Shown here: positions 57,609-64,000 of the stretch, piece after piece
Position numbering within the stretch: the stretch's first letter is position 1
Layout of the letters: every line of letters starts with the position of its first letter
From: Bradyrhizobium murdochi
GTDB taxonomy: Bacteria; Pseudomonadota; Alphaproteobacteria; Rhizobiales; Xanthobacteraceae
Direction: 5' to 3'
Length of the DNA: 64,000 nt
Assembly: GCF_000472965.1 (NCBI RefSeq)
Contig: NZ_AXAU01000001.1
Span: forward strand, 1,032,243-1,096,242
Notes under the pieces: generated by a model
What the model saw: only the letters and a program-made list of their open reading frames with translations
The model's database searches: none
What the model was told of the DNA's origin: nothing
Made by a program: the position numbers and the translations under genes

Positions 57609-57643
57609 AAAAGGGTCGGAACGAAATCGTTTCGGCCCTTTTT
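57609..57643. terminator. Bidirectional terminator
   Basis: AAAAGGGTCGGAACGA and TCGTTTCGGCCCTTTTT pair with G-U and one mismatch around AA, T-run on the plus side. Ends the DUF2735 gene and lies at the end of the convergent gene at 57643. Confidence 0.75.
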
Positions 57644-57960
57644 CATGTCTGCTCGCACGTCGTGGTCCGCCGTCTGGCATGCTTGAGTGTGGTGACGCCG
57701 GCTTTGGTGATCCGTAGCGTCACGCCCTTCCCCTGGTAACGCGACCCTGACAGGGTCCAACGCTTGGGTAGCGTCACCGCCTTGCCGTCGAGTTGTAGAT
57801 GGGCACGCTTGTCGTATTGAAAAAATCCAACCGTGAACTGCGAGCCGTCGGCGCAACGATAATTCTGGAAGCTGGACTGCGCCGACGCCGGTGACGGCAT
57901 GGTTGCAACCGCGGCGAACCCTAGCGCCGCGCCAAAAATCGTGATGTTCCGCCGATTCAT
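57643..57960 (-). CDS. MliC-like periplasmic lysozyme inhibitor domain protein
   Basis: 105 residues: signal peptide (NITIFGAALGFAAVATMPSP, cleaved near ASA), then the MliC/PliC pattern YRCADGSQFTVGFFQYDKRA, HLQLDGKAVTLPKRWTLSGS, RYQGKGVTLRITKAGVTTL and a final C near CEQT forming the disulfide with the first C. MliC proteins inhibit c-type lysozyme at the envelope. No lipobox, so a soluble periplasmic form. The S-G-x-R-Y motif that enters the lysozyme site is present. Confidence 0.82.
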   Translation of the reverse strand: MNRRNITIFGAALGFAAVATMPSPASAQSSFQNYRCADGSQFTVGFFQYDKRAHLQLDGKAVTLPKRWTLSGSRYQGKGVTLRITKAGVTTLKHARRRTTTCEQT

Positions 57961-58043
57961 GCTTCGCCCTCTTGCGAGTTCAGTATAGACGAGACGGGGC
58001 CGAACGACACCCGTCCCTTGTTCTCCGTCCGAACCCTTGCTGC

Positions 58044-58793
58044 ATGATGTCAGATTCCCCTGCCCGCCATCTCAATCTCGCCGGCGCCAGCAATTTTCGC
58101 GATCTCGGCGGCTACCCCACAAGCGACGGCCGGACCGTACGCTGGCGGCAGATTTTTCGTTCCAACCATCTTGGCCACCTCACCGAAGGCGATGTCTCCG
58201 TCCTGCGGGAGCTGGGCGTCCGCAGCGCGTTCGATTTTCGCGGCACCGAGGAGCGCGCCGTCGCCCTGTGCGGCATGCCGGAAATCACTGTTCATTCGCT
58301 GCCGGTCGAGCCGACGGTGGTCGCGGCGCTGCGCGCGATCGCAGCCGCCGGTACGCCGCTGTCTACGGACCACGCCGTCGAGGTGATGCGCGATTCCTAC
58401 CGCAGCTACGTACAGAACAACACGCAGCATTTCCGCGCGCTCTTTGCCCATCTGTTGGAAGACCGCGCGCCCCTGGTGATCCATTGCACCGCCGGCAAGG
58501 ACCGCACCGGCTTTGCGTGCGCGCTGATCCTGCATACGCTCGGTGTTTCCGAGGACATCATCTCGGAAGACTATCTGCTGACCAACCGCTTCTACCGCAG
58601 GGACCCCAATCACAGCAGCGACCTGCCCGAGAACGTCAGCCAGGTGCTGGGCTCGGTGCAGGCATCGTTCCTCGCCGCCGCCTTCGAGGCCATCGACGCC
58701 GACTATGGTGATCTCGAAAGCTATCTCCGCGATGGTCTTGGCCTCGGCGAAACCGAACGCGCCCATCTCGAAGCGCGCTATCTGCAGCGCTGA
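58044..58793 (+). CDS. Tyrosine-protein phosphatase (dual-specificity type)
   Basis: 249 residues. The P-loop VIHCTAGKDRTGFACAL (C-x5-R; near residue 149) is complete, with the general-acid region upstream. N-terminal LNLAGASNFRDLGGYPTSDG is the N-F-R-D-x-G-G motif of the family including Listeria LipA and Mycobacterium PtpB. The substrate may be phosphotyrosine, phosphoinositide or both. The C-terminus is helical. ATGs at 58044 and 58047; an extension to 57972 is unlikely. No signal peptide. Confidence 0.88.
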   Translation: MMSDSPARHLNLAGASNFRDLGGYPTSDGRTVRWRQIFRSNHLGHLTEGDVSVLRELGVRSAFDFRGTEERAVALCGMPEITVHSLPVEPTVVAALRAIAAAGTPLSTDHAVEVMRDSYRSYVQNNTQHFRALFAHLLEDRAPLVIHCTAGKDRTGFACALILHTLGVSEDIISEDYLLTNRFYRRDPNHSSDLPENVSQVLGSVQASFLAAAFEAIDADYGDLESYLRDGLGLGETERAHLEARYLQR

Positions 58794-59480
58794 TCACCTC
58801 ACCCGCTGCATCGACACGACCTGCGCGGACAGCTTGCCGCCTCTCGCCCTGACGTTGACCTGCACCTTGTAGTCGTTGCTGGTTTCGCCCTTGGGCGCAT
58901 AGAGCATCGCGGTAAAGCGCACACGGCCGCGCGCATCGAGTGTCACGGGCAGGTCCTCATGCACTCGGAATGAATTACCCTGGCGGTCTCGCGGCGGAAG
59001 CCTGGCCGTCATGACCGGCTCGACCAGCGCACGCAGATTGAGCTTGGTCGCCGTTTCACCATCAATCCGGTAATAGGCAAAGGAATCGCTCTCCCAGCGG
59101 CTGTTCGCCACCTCGACGACGGCCCGGCTGTCCGGCGACCAGGCCGCAAGCAGTTCGTAGCGGTTCGCCCGCATTTCACCCGTCTCCCAATAGGTGCCGC
59201 CCAGTGTGGCCAGCACCGCGCCATCGGTGACACGGATCAGGACGTTTTCGACGTCGTTGGGAGTATCCTGGCCGTACGGCAGCCCTTGCGCGGTTCGCCA
59301 GGCGAACGCGTAGTCCTTCGAGGGCGAGGTGGTGCCGGCGACGACACGCATCGCGTCCCTCCCCCCACCGCATACGAGGCTGCCATGTTGATCGGCGACG
59401 CAGGCCTGCGCATAGGCGCCGGCCATTGGCTGAACGCAAAATGCGAGGAGCGCGAGTCGAAATGCCAGATCGCGACGCAT
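58794..59480 (-). CDS. Exported hypothetical protein
   Basis: 228 residues with a signal peptide (LAFRLALLAFCVQPMAGAYA) and one cysteine pair (CVADQHGSLVC). The rest is beta-rich: YAFAWRTAQGLPYGQDTPND, VLIRVTDGAVLATLGGTYWE, YELLAAWSPDSRAVVEVANS. The W-S-P-D-S-R element resembles a single TolB/WD-like blade. Convergent with the phosphatase gene (stops adjacent). Function unknown. Confidence 0.68.
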   Translation of the reverse strand: MRRDLAFRLALLAFCVQPMAGAYAQACVADQHGSLVCGGGRDAMRVVAGTTSPSKDYAFAWRTAQGLPYGQDTPNDVENVLIRVTDGAVLATLGGTYWETGEMRANRYELLAAWSPDSRAVVEVANSRWESDSFAYYRIDGETATKLNLRALVEPVMTARLPPRDRQGNSFRVHEDLPVTLDARGRVRFTAMLYAPKGETSNDYKVQVNVRARGGKLSAQVVSMQRVR

Positions 59481-59551
59481 GGCGCCATCTTATCTGGTAG
59501 ACGCCCGCCGTAAAGCGAGCCGGAGCGGCCCGGAAGGCGGCGCTTATCGGC

Positions 59552-59752
59552 TCAGGCCGCCGCTTCCATTTCCAGTTCGGCGTCGAGATCGGCGATGACG
59601 TCCTCGAACGCCGAGATCGCCTGCTGGATCGCTGCGATCTGCATCAATTCCCAGCTCGAGACCGGACCGCTGCGATTCTGCAGCGCTACAACCAGGTCGC
59701 GCCGCTGCTCCTTAAGCTGAACAAGCGGTAAACCATGATCCGGCAAACCCAT
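59552..59752 (-). CDS. Small helical hypothetical protein
   Basis: 66 residues: LVQLKEQRRDLVVALQNRSG and MQIAAIQQAISAFEDVIADL form two amphipathic helices, ending in a short acidic/Ala tail. AGGGGG upstream of the ATG. Probably cytoplasmic; no domain recognised. Confidence 0.6.
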   Translation of the reverse strand: MGLPDHGLPLVQLKEQRRDLVVALQNRSGPVSSWELMQIAAIQQAISAFEDVIADLDAELEMEAAA

Positions 59753-59993
59753 GACAAATCCCCCTGCCTTTTTGTTGGAGTCCTGTTGTACCGAATGGAT
59801 TCTGCAAACGGCTTACAGAACTCCGGCAAATTTTATCGATTTGGCTCCATCCCTACGTAGCTCGCCACCGCCAGCCAGCGCGGACCGCGATAATTTGGGC
59901 TGGCGAGACTGACGGTCATGCAGAAATTCGCCGCATTGGGATTGAAAATCTCCTGATAGGGTGCGCTCCCTCATCCGCATGCGGAGGCCCTTC

Positions 59994-60674
59994 ATGGACG
60001 GAAAAGTCATTGTCGTGACGGGCGCGCTGGGTGCGCTCGGCCGGGTGGTCGTGGACGAAGCGCTGGCGCAGGGCGCCCGGATTGCAAGCGTCGATCATGC
60101 CCCGACGCAAGTCCCCGCCACGGCGGATCTATTCGAACTCGGCGGCGTCGACCTCACCGATGCCGCGGTAGCCAAAAAGGCCATCAACGCCGCGGCCGCG
60201 CATTTCGGCAAGCTCGATGCGCTGATCAACATCGCCGGCGGTTTTGCCTTCGAGACGGTGGCGGAGGGCGATCCCAAGACCTGGCAACGGATGTACGCGC
60301 TCAACGTCATGACCGCGCTCAACGCCTCGTGCGCGGCGATCCCGCATCTCGCCGCATCGGGCGCGGGCCGCATCGTCAATATGGGCGCAATGGGCGCGCT
60401 GCAGGCAGGTAGTGGCATGGGCGCCTACGCCGCCTCAAAAGCCGGCGTACACCGCCTCACCGAGGCGCTCGCCGCCGAGCTCAAGGGCAAGATCACGGTC
60501 AACGCCGTGCTGCCGTCGATCATCGACACCGCGGCCAACCGCGCCAGCATGCCGAACGCCGATTTCACCAAATGGGTGACGCCGAAGGAACTGGCCGACG
60601 TGATCCTGTTCCTCGCCAGCGACGCCGCAAGCGCCGTCACCGGCGCGCTGCTGCCGGTGAATGGGCGGGTTTAG
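59994..60674 (+). CDS. Short-chain dehydrogenase/reductase (SDR)
   Basis: 226 residues from ATG 59994 (GGAGG upstream). Cofactor motif VTGALGALGRVV (T-G-A-x-x-x-x-G, with L in place of the usual third G region), INIAGGF for N-N-A-G, catalytic S within NMGAMGALQAGSG is not in its normal place, Y-A-A-S-K in GAYAASKAGVHRLTEAL supplies Y and K. C-terminus AVTGALLPVNGRV. Close in plan to 3-oxoacyl reductase-like SDRs. Its last 4 bp overlap the convergent third GrlR-like gene. Confidence 0.85.
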   Translation: MDGKVIVVTGALGALGRVVVDEALAQGARIASVDHAPTQVPATADLFELGGVDLTDAAVAKKAINAAAAHFGKLDALINIAGGFAFETVAEGDPKTWQRMYALNVMTALNASCAAIPHLAASGAGRIVNMGAMGALQAGSGMGAYAASKAGVHRLTEALAAELKGKITVNAVLPSIIDTAANRASMPNADFTKWVTPKELADVILFLASDAASAVTGALLPVNGRV

Positions 60675-61450
60675 CCCTCCACCTCCACCAGCTTTCGCAG
60701 CACCGCCCTGAAGCGGATGCTGCGCTTGCCGACGAGCGCGGTGGCTTCGCCTTCCGCACCGTCGCGGTCATACGTGCCGGAAAAGCCGATGCCGACTTCA
60801 TGGCCGCCGAACACCGGCCGTTCGCCCATGGCCGGGGTATGCTCGCGGTTGATGAGTTCGCCCTTCCATCTGCCGTTCGCCGCAGTGTACGCCCCGACAT
60901 AGTCGAAGAACGCATCGCCGCCCCTGATGCGGCCGTTTTGCAGCATCATGACACCGGTGTTGCCGGCATCGATTCCGTCGAGCATACGAATGTGGATCGA
61001 ATAGAGCCCGTTGCCGATCCCGTCAGGGCCGACCGTACCAGGCGGCGGCGCATCGGTATCATCGATAGGGCTCAGAACCGTCGTGAAATGGATGCCGGGC
61101 AAGGCCGCGCTGCCGCCGTTAAAATGAAACTCCTCGCCGCGGGGCGCGCCCCTGAAATTCATCACGGCATGTTCAACTTCGAACATCGGAACGTATTTGG
61201 GATCGTGATAGTGGCGCGACATCGTAACCTGGCAAGAGACGATGCCATCGGTTTCGGTGAAGTGGCCGACAAAGGAAGAGCCGGAATCGCCGCCGTACAG
61301 TCTGCCGCCCGATGTCGCAAACATCACGCCGCTGCCCGTGCCGCGGGCCGTGGTGAAGCGGAATTTGTATAGCCCTTGCAACGCGCCTACTCGCTGTGGG
61401 AGCGGCAAATGCCTGTGGCCCGCGAACGATCGATTCGCAGGTTCCCTCAA
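60671..61450 (-). CDS. GrlR-like double-domain protein, paralogue 3
   Basis: 259 residues from ATG 61450, but a TTG at 61381 gives LQGLYKFRFTTARGTGSGVM as start, in line with paralogues 1 and 2, and is preferred. N-terminal domain with GRLYGGDSGSSFVGHFTETD; C-terminal domain NGLYSIHIRMLDGIDAGNTG, GRIRGGDAFFDYVGAYTAAN, HTPAMGERPVFGGHEVGIGF. More diverged than copies 1 and 2, especially in the N-terminal half. Same strand as the other two. Function unknown; GrlR fold assignment from pattern, not from a search. Confidence 0.72.
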   Translation of the reverse strand: MREPANRSFAGHRHLPLPQRVGALQGLYKFRFTTARGTGSGVMFATSGGRLYGGDSGSSFVGHFTETDGIVSCQVTMSRHYHDPKYVPMFEVEHAVMNFRGAPRGEEFHFNGGSAALPGIHFTTVLSPIDDTDAPPPGTVGPDGIGNGLYSIHIRMLDGIDAGNTGVMMLQNGRIRGGDAFFDYVGAYTAANGRWKGELINREHTPAMGERPVFGGHEVGIGFSGTYDRDGAEGEATALVGKRSIRFRAVLRKLVEVEG

Positions 61451-61575
61451 ACTGCCGCTGGCCTTGTCCCCGCGCCGACAATAGCCGCTCCGGGGCTATC
61501 CGATCAAACGCTTTACCGGAATTGGGCTAGGCTCGGCGTGTTGAGTCGCGGCAGCCAGCGCCGCCGGAGCTTGCC

Positions 61576-62262
61576 TTGGAAACCGCACTTTATCTTCCCG
61601 TCAAACGCTTCCTCGAAAAGCTCGGCTTCACCGTCAAAGGCGAGGTCGGCGGCTGCGATCTTGTGGCGCTGAGTGGCGACGATCCGCCGATCGTGGTGAT
61701 CGGCGAACTGAAGCTCTCCTTCAATCTGGAACTGATCCTGCAGGCGGTCGATCGCGCCGGCGCTGCCGACGAGGTCTGGCTTGCGGCTAAATTATCCGCC
61801 CGCGGCAAGGGCCGCGAAAGCGACGCGCGGTATCGTAACCTCTGCCGCCGGCTTGGCTTCGGCATGCTCGCTGTCACCAACACCGGCGATGTGGAAGTAC
61901 TCGTCAAGCCGCCGACATCAGCGCCCCGCCGCGATCCCAAAAAGCGCTCGCGGCTGATCGCGGAGCACCAGAAGCGCAAGGGCGATCCCGTCATGGGTGG
62001 ATCGACGCGCGCGCCGATCATGACGGCGTACCGTCAGCAGGCGCTGGCCTGCGCCTCCGCGCTGTCAGGCGGGCCGCGGCGCGTCAGGGATTTGCGGGCG
62101 GAGATTCCCGATGCCGGAAAAATCCTCTTGCATAATGTTTATGGCTGGTTCGATCGCGCCGAGCGCGGCATCTACGTGCTGACTGATGCCGGCCATGCCG
62201 CGCTGAAGCGCTGGCCACAACCGCCGCTGGATCTGGCTGTCGCGGGCAATCCCTCGCCATGA
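61576..62262 (+). CDS. DUF2161-type PD-(D/E)xK nuclease-like protein
   Basis: 228 residues from a TTG start (METALYLPVKRFLEKLGFTV). The core VGGCDLVALSGDDPPIVVIG followed by ELKLSFN supplies the D and E-x-K of the restriction-endonuclease-like fold, the basis of the DUF2161 'phosphodiesterase' annotation. C-terminal half is basic and ends in a winged-helix-like part (VRDLRAEIPDAGKILLHNVY, GWFDRAERGIYVLTDAGHAA). Nuclease activity is plausible but unproven. No adjacent methylase, so not an evident restriction system. Confidence 0.78.
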   Translation: METALYLPVKRFLEKLGFTVKGEVGGCDLVALSGDDPPIVVIGELKLSFNLELILQAVDRAGAADEVWLAAKLSARGKGRESDARYRNLCRRLGFGMLAVTNTGDVEVLVKPPTSAPRRDPKKRSRLIAEHQKRKGDPVMGGSTRAPIMTAYRQQALACASALSGGPRRVRDLRAEIPDAGKILLHNVYGWFDRAERGIYVLTDAGHAALKRWPQPPLDLAVAGNPSP

Positions 62263-62405
62263 TGGCAAGCATGGTGACACCGAACCATACAGCGCTACCG
62301 GACTTGAAAGATTTTAGACGCATGGCTGTATTGCCGAGCGAAATTCATATTGCAATGCAACATTAGGGCACCTAGGTATCTCCGCAATCAAATGCGAGGC
62401 GCCTT

Positions 62406-62708
62406 ATGAGCGAAGACTGGAACACGAAATACGGCACACGACGCGTCCGGCGGGATCCGCCGACGCTGGAGGAGGCAATCTTCGCCGCGGTCGGGATCAC
62501 TGACGATCAGCAGCAGCAGGCGGAAATCGCCGCCGCGCTGATGGGCCTGCCTTATGAGGAAGTGCTGGCTGAAGTGAAGAAGACCGGCCGTGCGCTGGCA
62601 CGATCGGCCACCCGCGTCATTGCAGGCGAGCAAGGCGCACAGCGTTCGGTCGTGGTCGAGCGCCGCGTCGTCAGGCGTTTTGGCAATGACAAGCGTACCG
62701 GCACCTGA
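62406..62708 (+). CDS. Small hypothetical protein
   Basis: 100 residues with GAGG before the ATG. N-terminal basic stretch, then a helical pair (TLEEAIFAAVGITDDQQQQA, EIAAALMGLPYEEVLAEVKK) and a basic C-terminus (SVVVERRVVRRFGNDKRTGT). Cytoplasmic. No family recognised. A hairpin terminator follows at 62739. Confidence 0.6.
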   Translation: MSEDWNTKYGTRRVRRDPPTLEEAIFAAVGITDDQQQQAEIAAALMGLPYEEVLAEVKKTGRALARSATRVIAGEQGAQRSVVVERRVVRRFGNDKRTGT

Positions 62709-62738
62709 ACAGCCGCGACTAGCTGAATTGCACGGAGA

Positions 62739-62760
62739 ATTGCCCAAGGCGTTGGGCAAT
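62739..62760. terminator. Hairpin between convergent genes
   Basis: ATTGCCCAA (62739-62747), loop GGCG, TTGGGCAAT (62752-62760). Weak T content afterwards, but the position between two convergent stops supports a terminator. Confidence 0.6.
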
Positions 62761-62786
62761 CCTCGAGATCGAACGTACGGATCGGC

Positions 62787-63419
62787 TTAAGAGGCCCCCC
62801 ACTCAGACGGGGCGGTCCCGGCCATACGAAGCAGCATTCGCCGATAAGCGCGGTTGAAAGCCACCACCGCCCGCGTCGTATTCAGCACGCTCTCGATCCA
62901 GGACGTCGCAAGTTCGGCCTGATCATACTTCGTCAGATCGATCGTGCCGGTGGATTCGCCGTGGCGGAATACAAGCTGCGCGCCAAACTTGCTGGCGAGC
63001 GCCCGCATCGCCTCGTTCTGCGCGCCGGTGGTGATTCGCAGGCTTTTATAGCCCTTGGCGCGTGCTTCCTTGATCAGCTTGCGGAACAGGATGCTGCCGA
63101 CGCCGCGACGCCGCACGGAGGTTTCGACGCTGAAGGCGATCTCGGGAAGCGAATCCGGTGACTGGTCCGGCGGATGCAGCTCCGCCGCTCCGCGAACCAC
63201 GCCGTTTTCAAAGAAGGCGATGATCGTCGTGCCGTCATTGGCGCATTTCTCGGCGTAGCGCTCGATGAAGCTGTCGTCCATGAAGCCATGGAAACGATCG
63301 CGACGGCTGGTGCGGTCGAGCCGCAGCAGGTGATCGCGCAATAGCGGCAGTTCTTCCTGCTGGCTCAGCGTGCGCACGCTGCTATCGGCAAGCGCAGCCG
63401 CAATAACGGTGAGGTACAT
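62787..63419 (-). CDS. GNAT family N-acetyltransferase
   Basis: 210 residues. Acetyl-CoA binding motif A in SVETSVRRRGVGSILFRKLI (R-R-x-G-V/I-G), preceded by strand VRGAAELHPPDQSPDSLPEI and followed by GYKSLRITTGAQNEAMRALA and KFGAQLVFRHGE (motif B). Acetylates an unknown amine. AGAGGAG precedes the ATG. The first 25 residues may be an extension. Divergent from the AraC-like gene. Confidence 0.85.
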   Translation of the reverse strand: MYLTVIAAALADSSVRTLSQQEELPLLRDHLLRLDRTSRRDRFHGFMDDSFIERYAEKCANDGTTIIAFFENGVVRGAAELHPPDQSPDSLPEIAFSVETSVRRRGVGSILFRKLIKEARAKGYKSLRITTGAQNEAMRALASKFGAQLVFRHGESTGTIDLTKYDQAELATSWIESVLNTTRAVVAFNRAYRRMLLRMAGTAPSEWGAS

Positions 63420-63678
63420 AGTCCAAAACTCCTCTGAGAAAACCCTCGAGGAGGCGTCGAATCCCTAGACCACCCATATTGTGCGGCGCAACATCGAATT
63501 CAAGACCGGATTGCTCCGTGTACTGCCTTAAATAACAGCAACATTTCCAGCGATTTAGCCGACCCGCCATTAACCAATTGTTAAGCTTCGTCACCCGGCC
63601 CAAAGTGGGCATGGAGCTTGCTTATTTTGGATGCGCCAAGCCCAGGCAACGCACCCGGATGGTTCGTGGAGACCCATT

Positions 63679-64000
63679 GTGGCTGTCGTGCTCGACACCA
63701 GATCTTGCCTTCCGGAGCGCCGGCTTGCGGTGTGGCAGGACATCGTGTGCGACACCTTCGTCGGGCTCGACTGCAAATCGGACCTGCGCGGCGCGTTTTG
63801 GGGCTCGGTGTCGCAATCCAGAATTGGACAGGTCGCGCTCACGCAGGTCGATTCCACTGCACAGCGGGTATTCCGCACGCCGTCGCGAATAGCCCGCGCC
63901 AGCGAAGATTTCGTGCTGATGGCGCTGGGCAACAACGGCGTGAACGGCGTGTTTCAGGATGGCCGCGAGGCTGTCGTCTCCGCGGGACAATTCGTCATTT
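63679..64000 (+). CDS. AraC-type regulator, N-terminal part (cut by window edge)
   Basis: Open to the right edge for 107 codons. VLDTRSCLPERRLAVWQDIV, CDTFVGLDCKSDLRGAFWGS, VSQSRIGQVALTQVDSTAQR and FVLMALGNNGVNGVFQDGRE correspond to the AraC_binding_2 (cupin-like) ligand domain; the DNA-binding domain would lie beyond the window. The GTG at 63679 has GGAG seven bases upstream; an in-frame ATG at 63631 is possible. Confidence 0.72.
   Translation, partial: MAVVLDTRSCLPERRLAVWQDIVCDTFVGLDCKSDLRGAFWGSVSQSRIGQVALTQVDSTAQRVFRTPSRIARASEDFVLMALGNNGVNGVFQDGREAVVSAGQFVI

Noticed and set aside
1..64000. Prophage or integrative element with machinery
   Set aside because: No integrase, terminase, portal, capsid, relaxase or transposase gene was found on either strand.

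Overview
The window looks like a stretch of a Bradyrhizobium-type chromosome (Alphaproteobacteria, Nitrobacteraceae). Reasons: a B12-dependent class II ribonucleotide reductase, a type II glutamine synthetase (glnII) behind a sigma-54 promoter, a GapR/DUF2312 protein, small families I associate with rhizobia (DUF2934, DUF2735, DUF6894-like), and many palindromic intergenic repeats of the kind scattered through Bradyrhizobium genomes. Species cannot be fixed from the sequence. There are no rRNA genes, complete tRNA genes, CRISPR arrays, transposase or integrase genes.

Layout. 1-4.5 kb: a frameshifted sensor adenylate cyclase, a Tat-exported beta-carbonic anhydrase, and an HlyD-type adaptor with a small membrane partner. 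4.6-8.1 kb: three orphan TadG/TadE pseudopilin-like genes between an 84-bp fragment of a DMT exporter gene and the full-length exporter. 8.6-12.6 kb: nrdJ behind a structured, repeat-containing leader. 12.7-15.3 kb: an accessory patch with two unknown proteins, two broken copies of a small gene, and a dense cluster of short GGTGACAGTGCA-type repeats. 15.3-24.7 kb: a second DMT exporter, two orphan TctC-type binding proteins, a UvrD-like helicase, small exported proteins, and a polyphosphate glucokinase. 24.7-27.3 kb: a PaiB-like gene and two decayed genes (M23 peptidase, CsaA-like) bracketed by 125-bp direct repeats.

27.3-38.8 kb: gapR-like, pdxY, rlpA-like, a 2-dehydropantoate 2-reductase homologue, a run of small exported or membrane proteins, and a two-gene cassette (DUF6894-like plus a 51-52 aa HYMRGPGPKWH protein) present twice 2.3 kb apart. 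39.3-45.2 kb: NmrA-like protein, chemotaxis receptor, a nitroreductase remnant, glycerophosphodiester phosphodiesterase, ABC-F ATPase. 45.4-48.7 kb: a DUF2267 gene followed by four tiny hydrophilic proteins, opposed by a catalytically dead HtrA-like PDZ protein coupled to a short LuxR regulator. 49-52.6 kb: a siderophore uptake operon (TonB receptor, PepSY membrane protein, small membrane protein). 52.6-61.5 kb: three paralogous double-domain GrlR-like proteins interspersed with glnII, a DUF2735 gene, a tyrosine phosphatase and others. The window ends inside an AraC-type regulator.

Most genes are short monocistronic or two-gene units, often convergent over compact hairpin terminators. The clearest functional units are the iron operon, the nitrogen locus (glnII with its sigma-54 promoter and divergent DUF2735 gene), and the small-protein cluster. 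The least explained structures are the GrlR-like trio, the duplicated DUF6894-like cassette, the dead HtrA/LuxR pair, and the repeat-rich decay zones.
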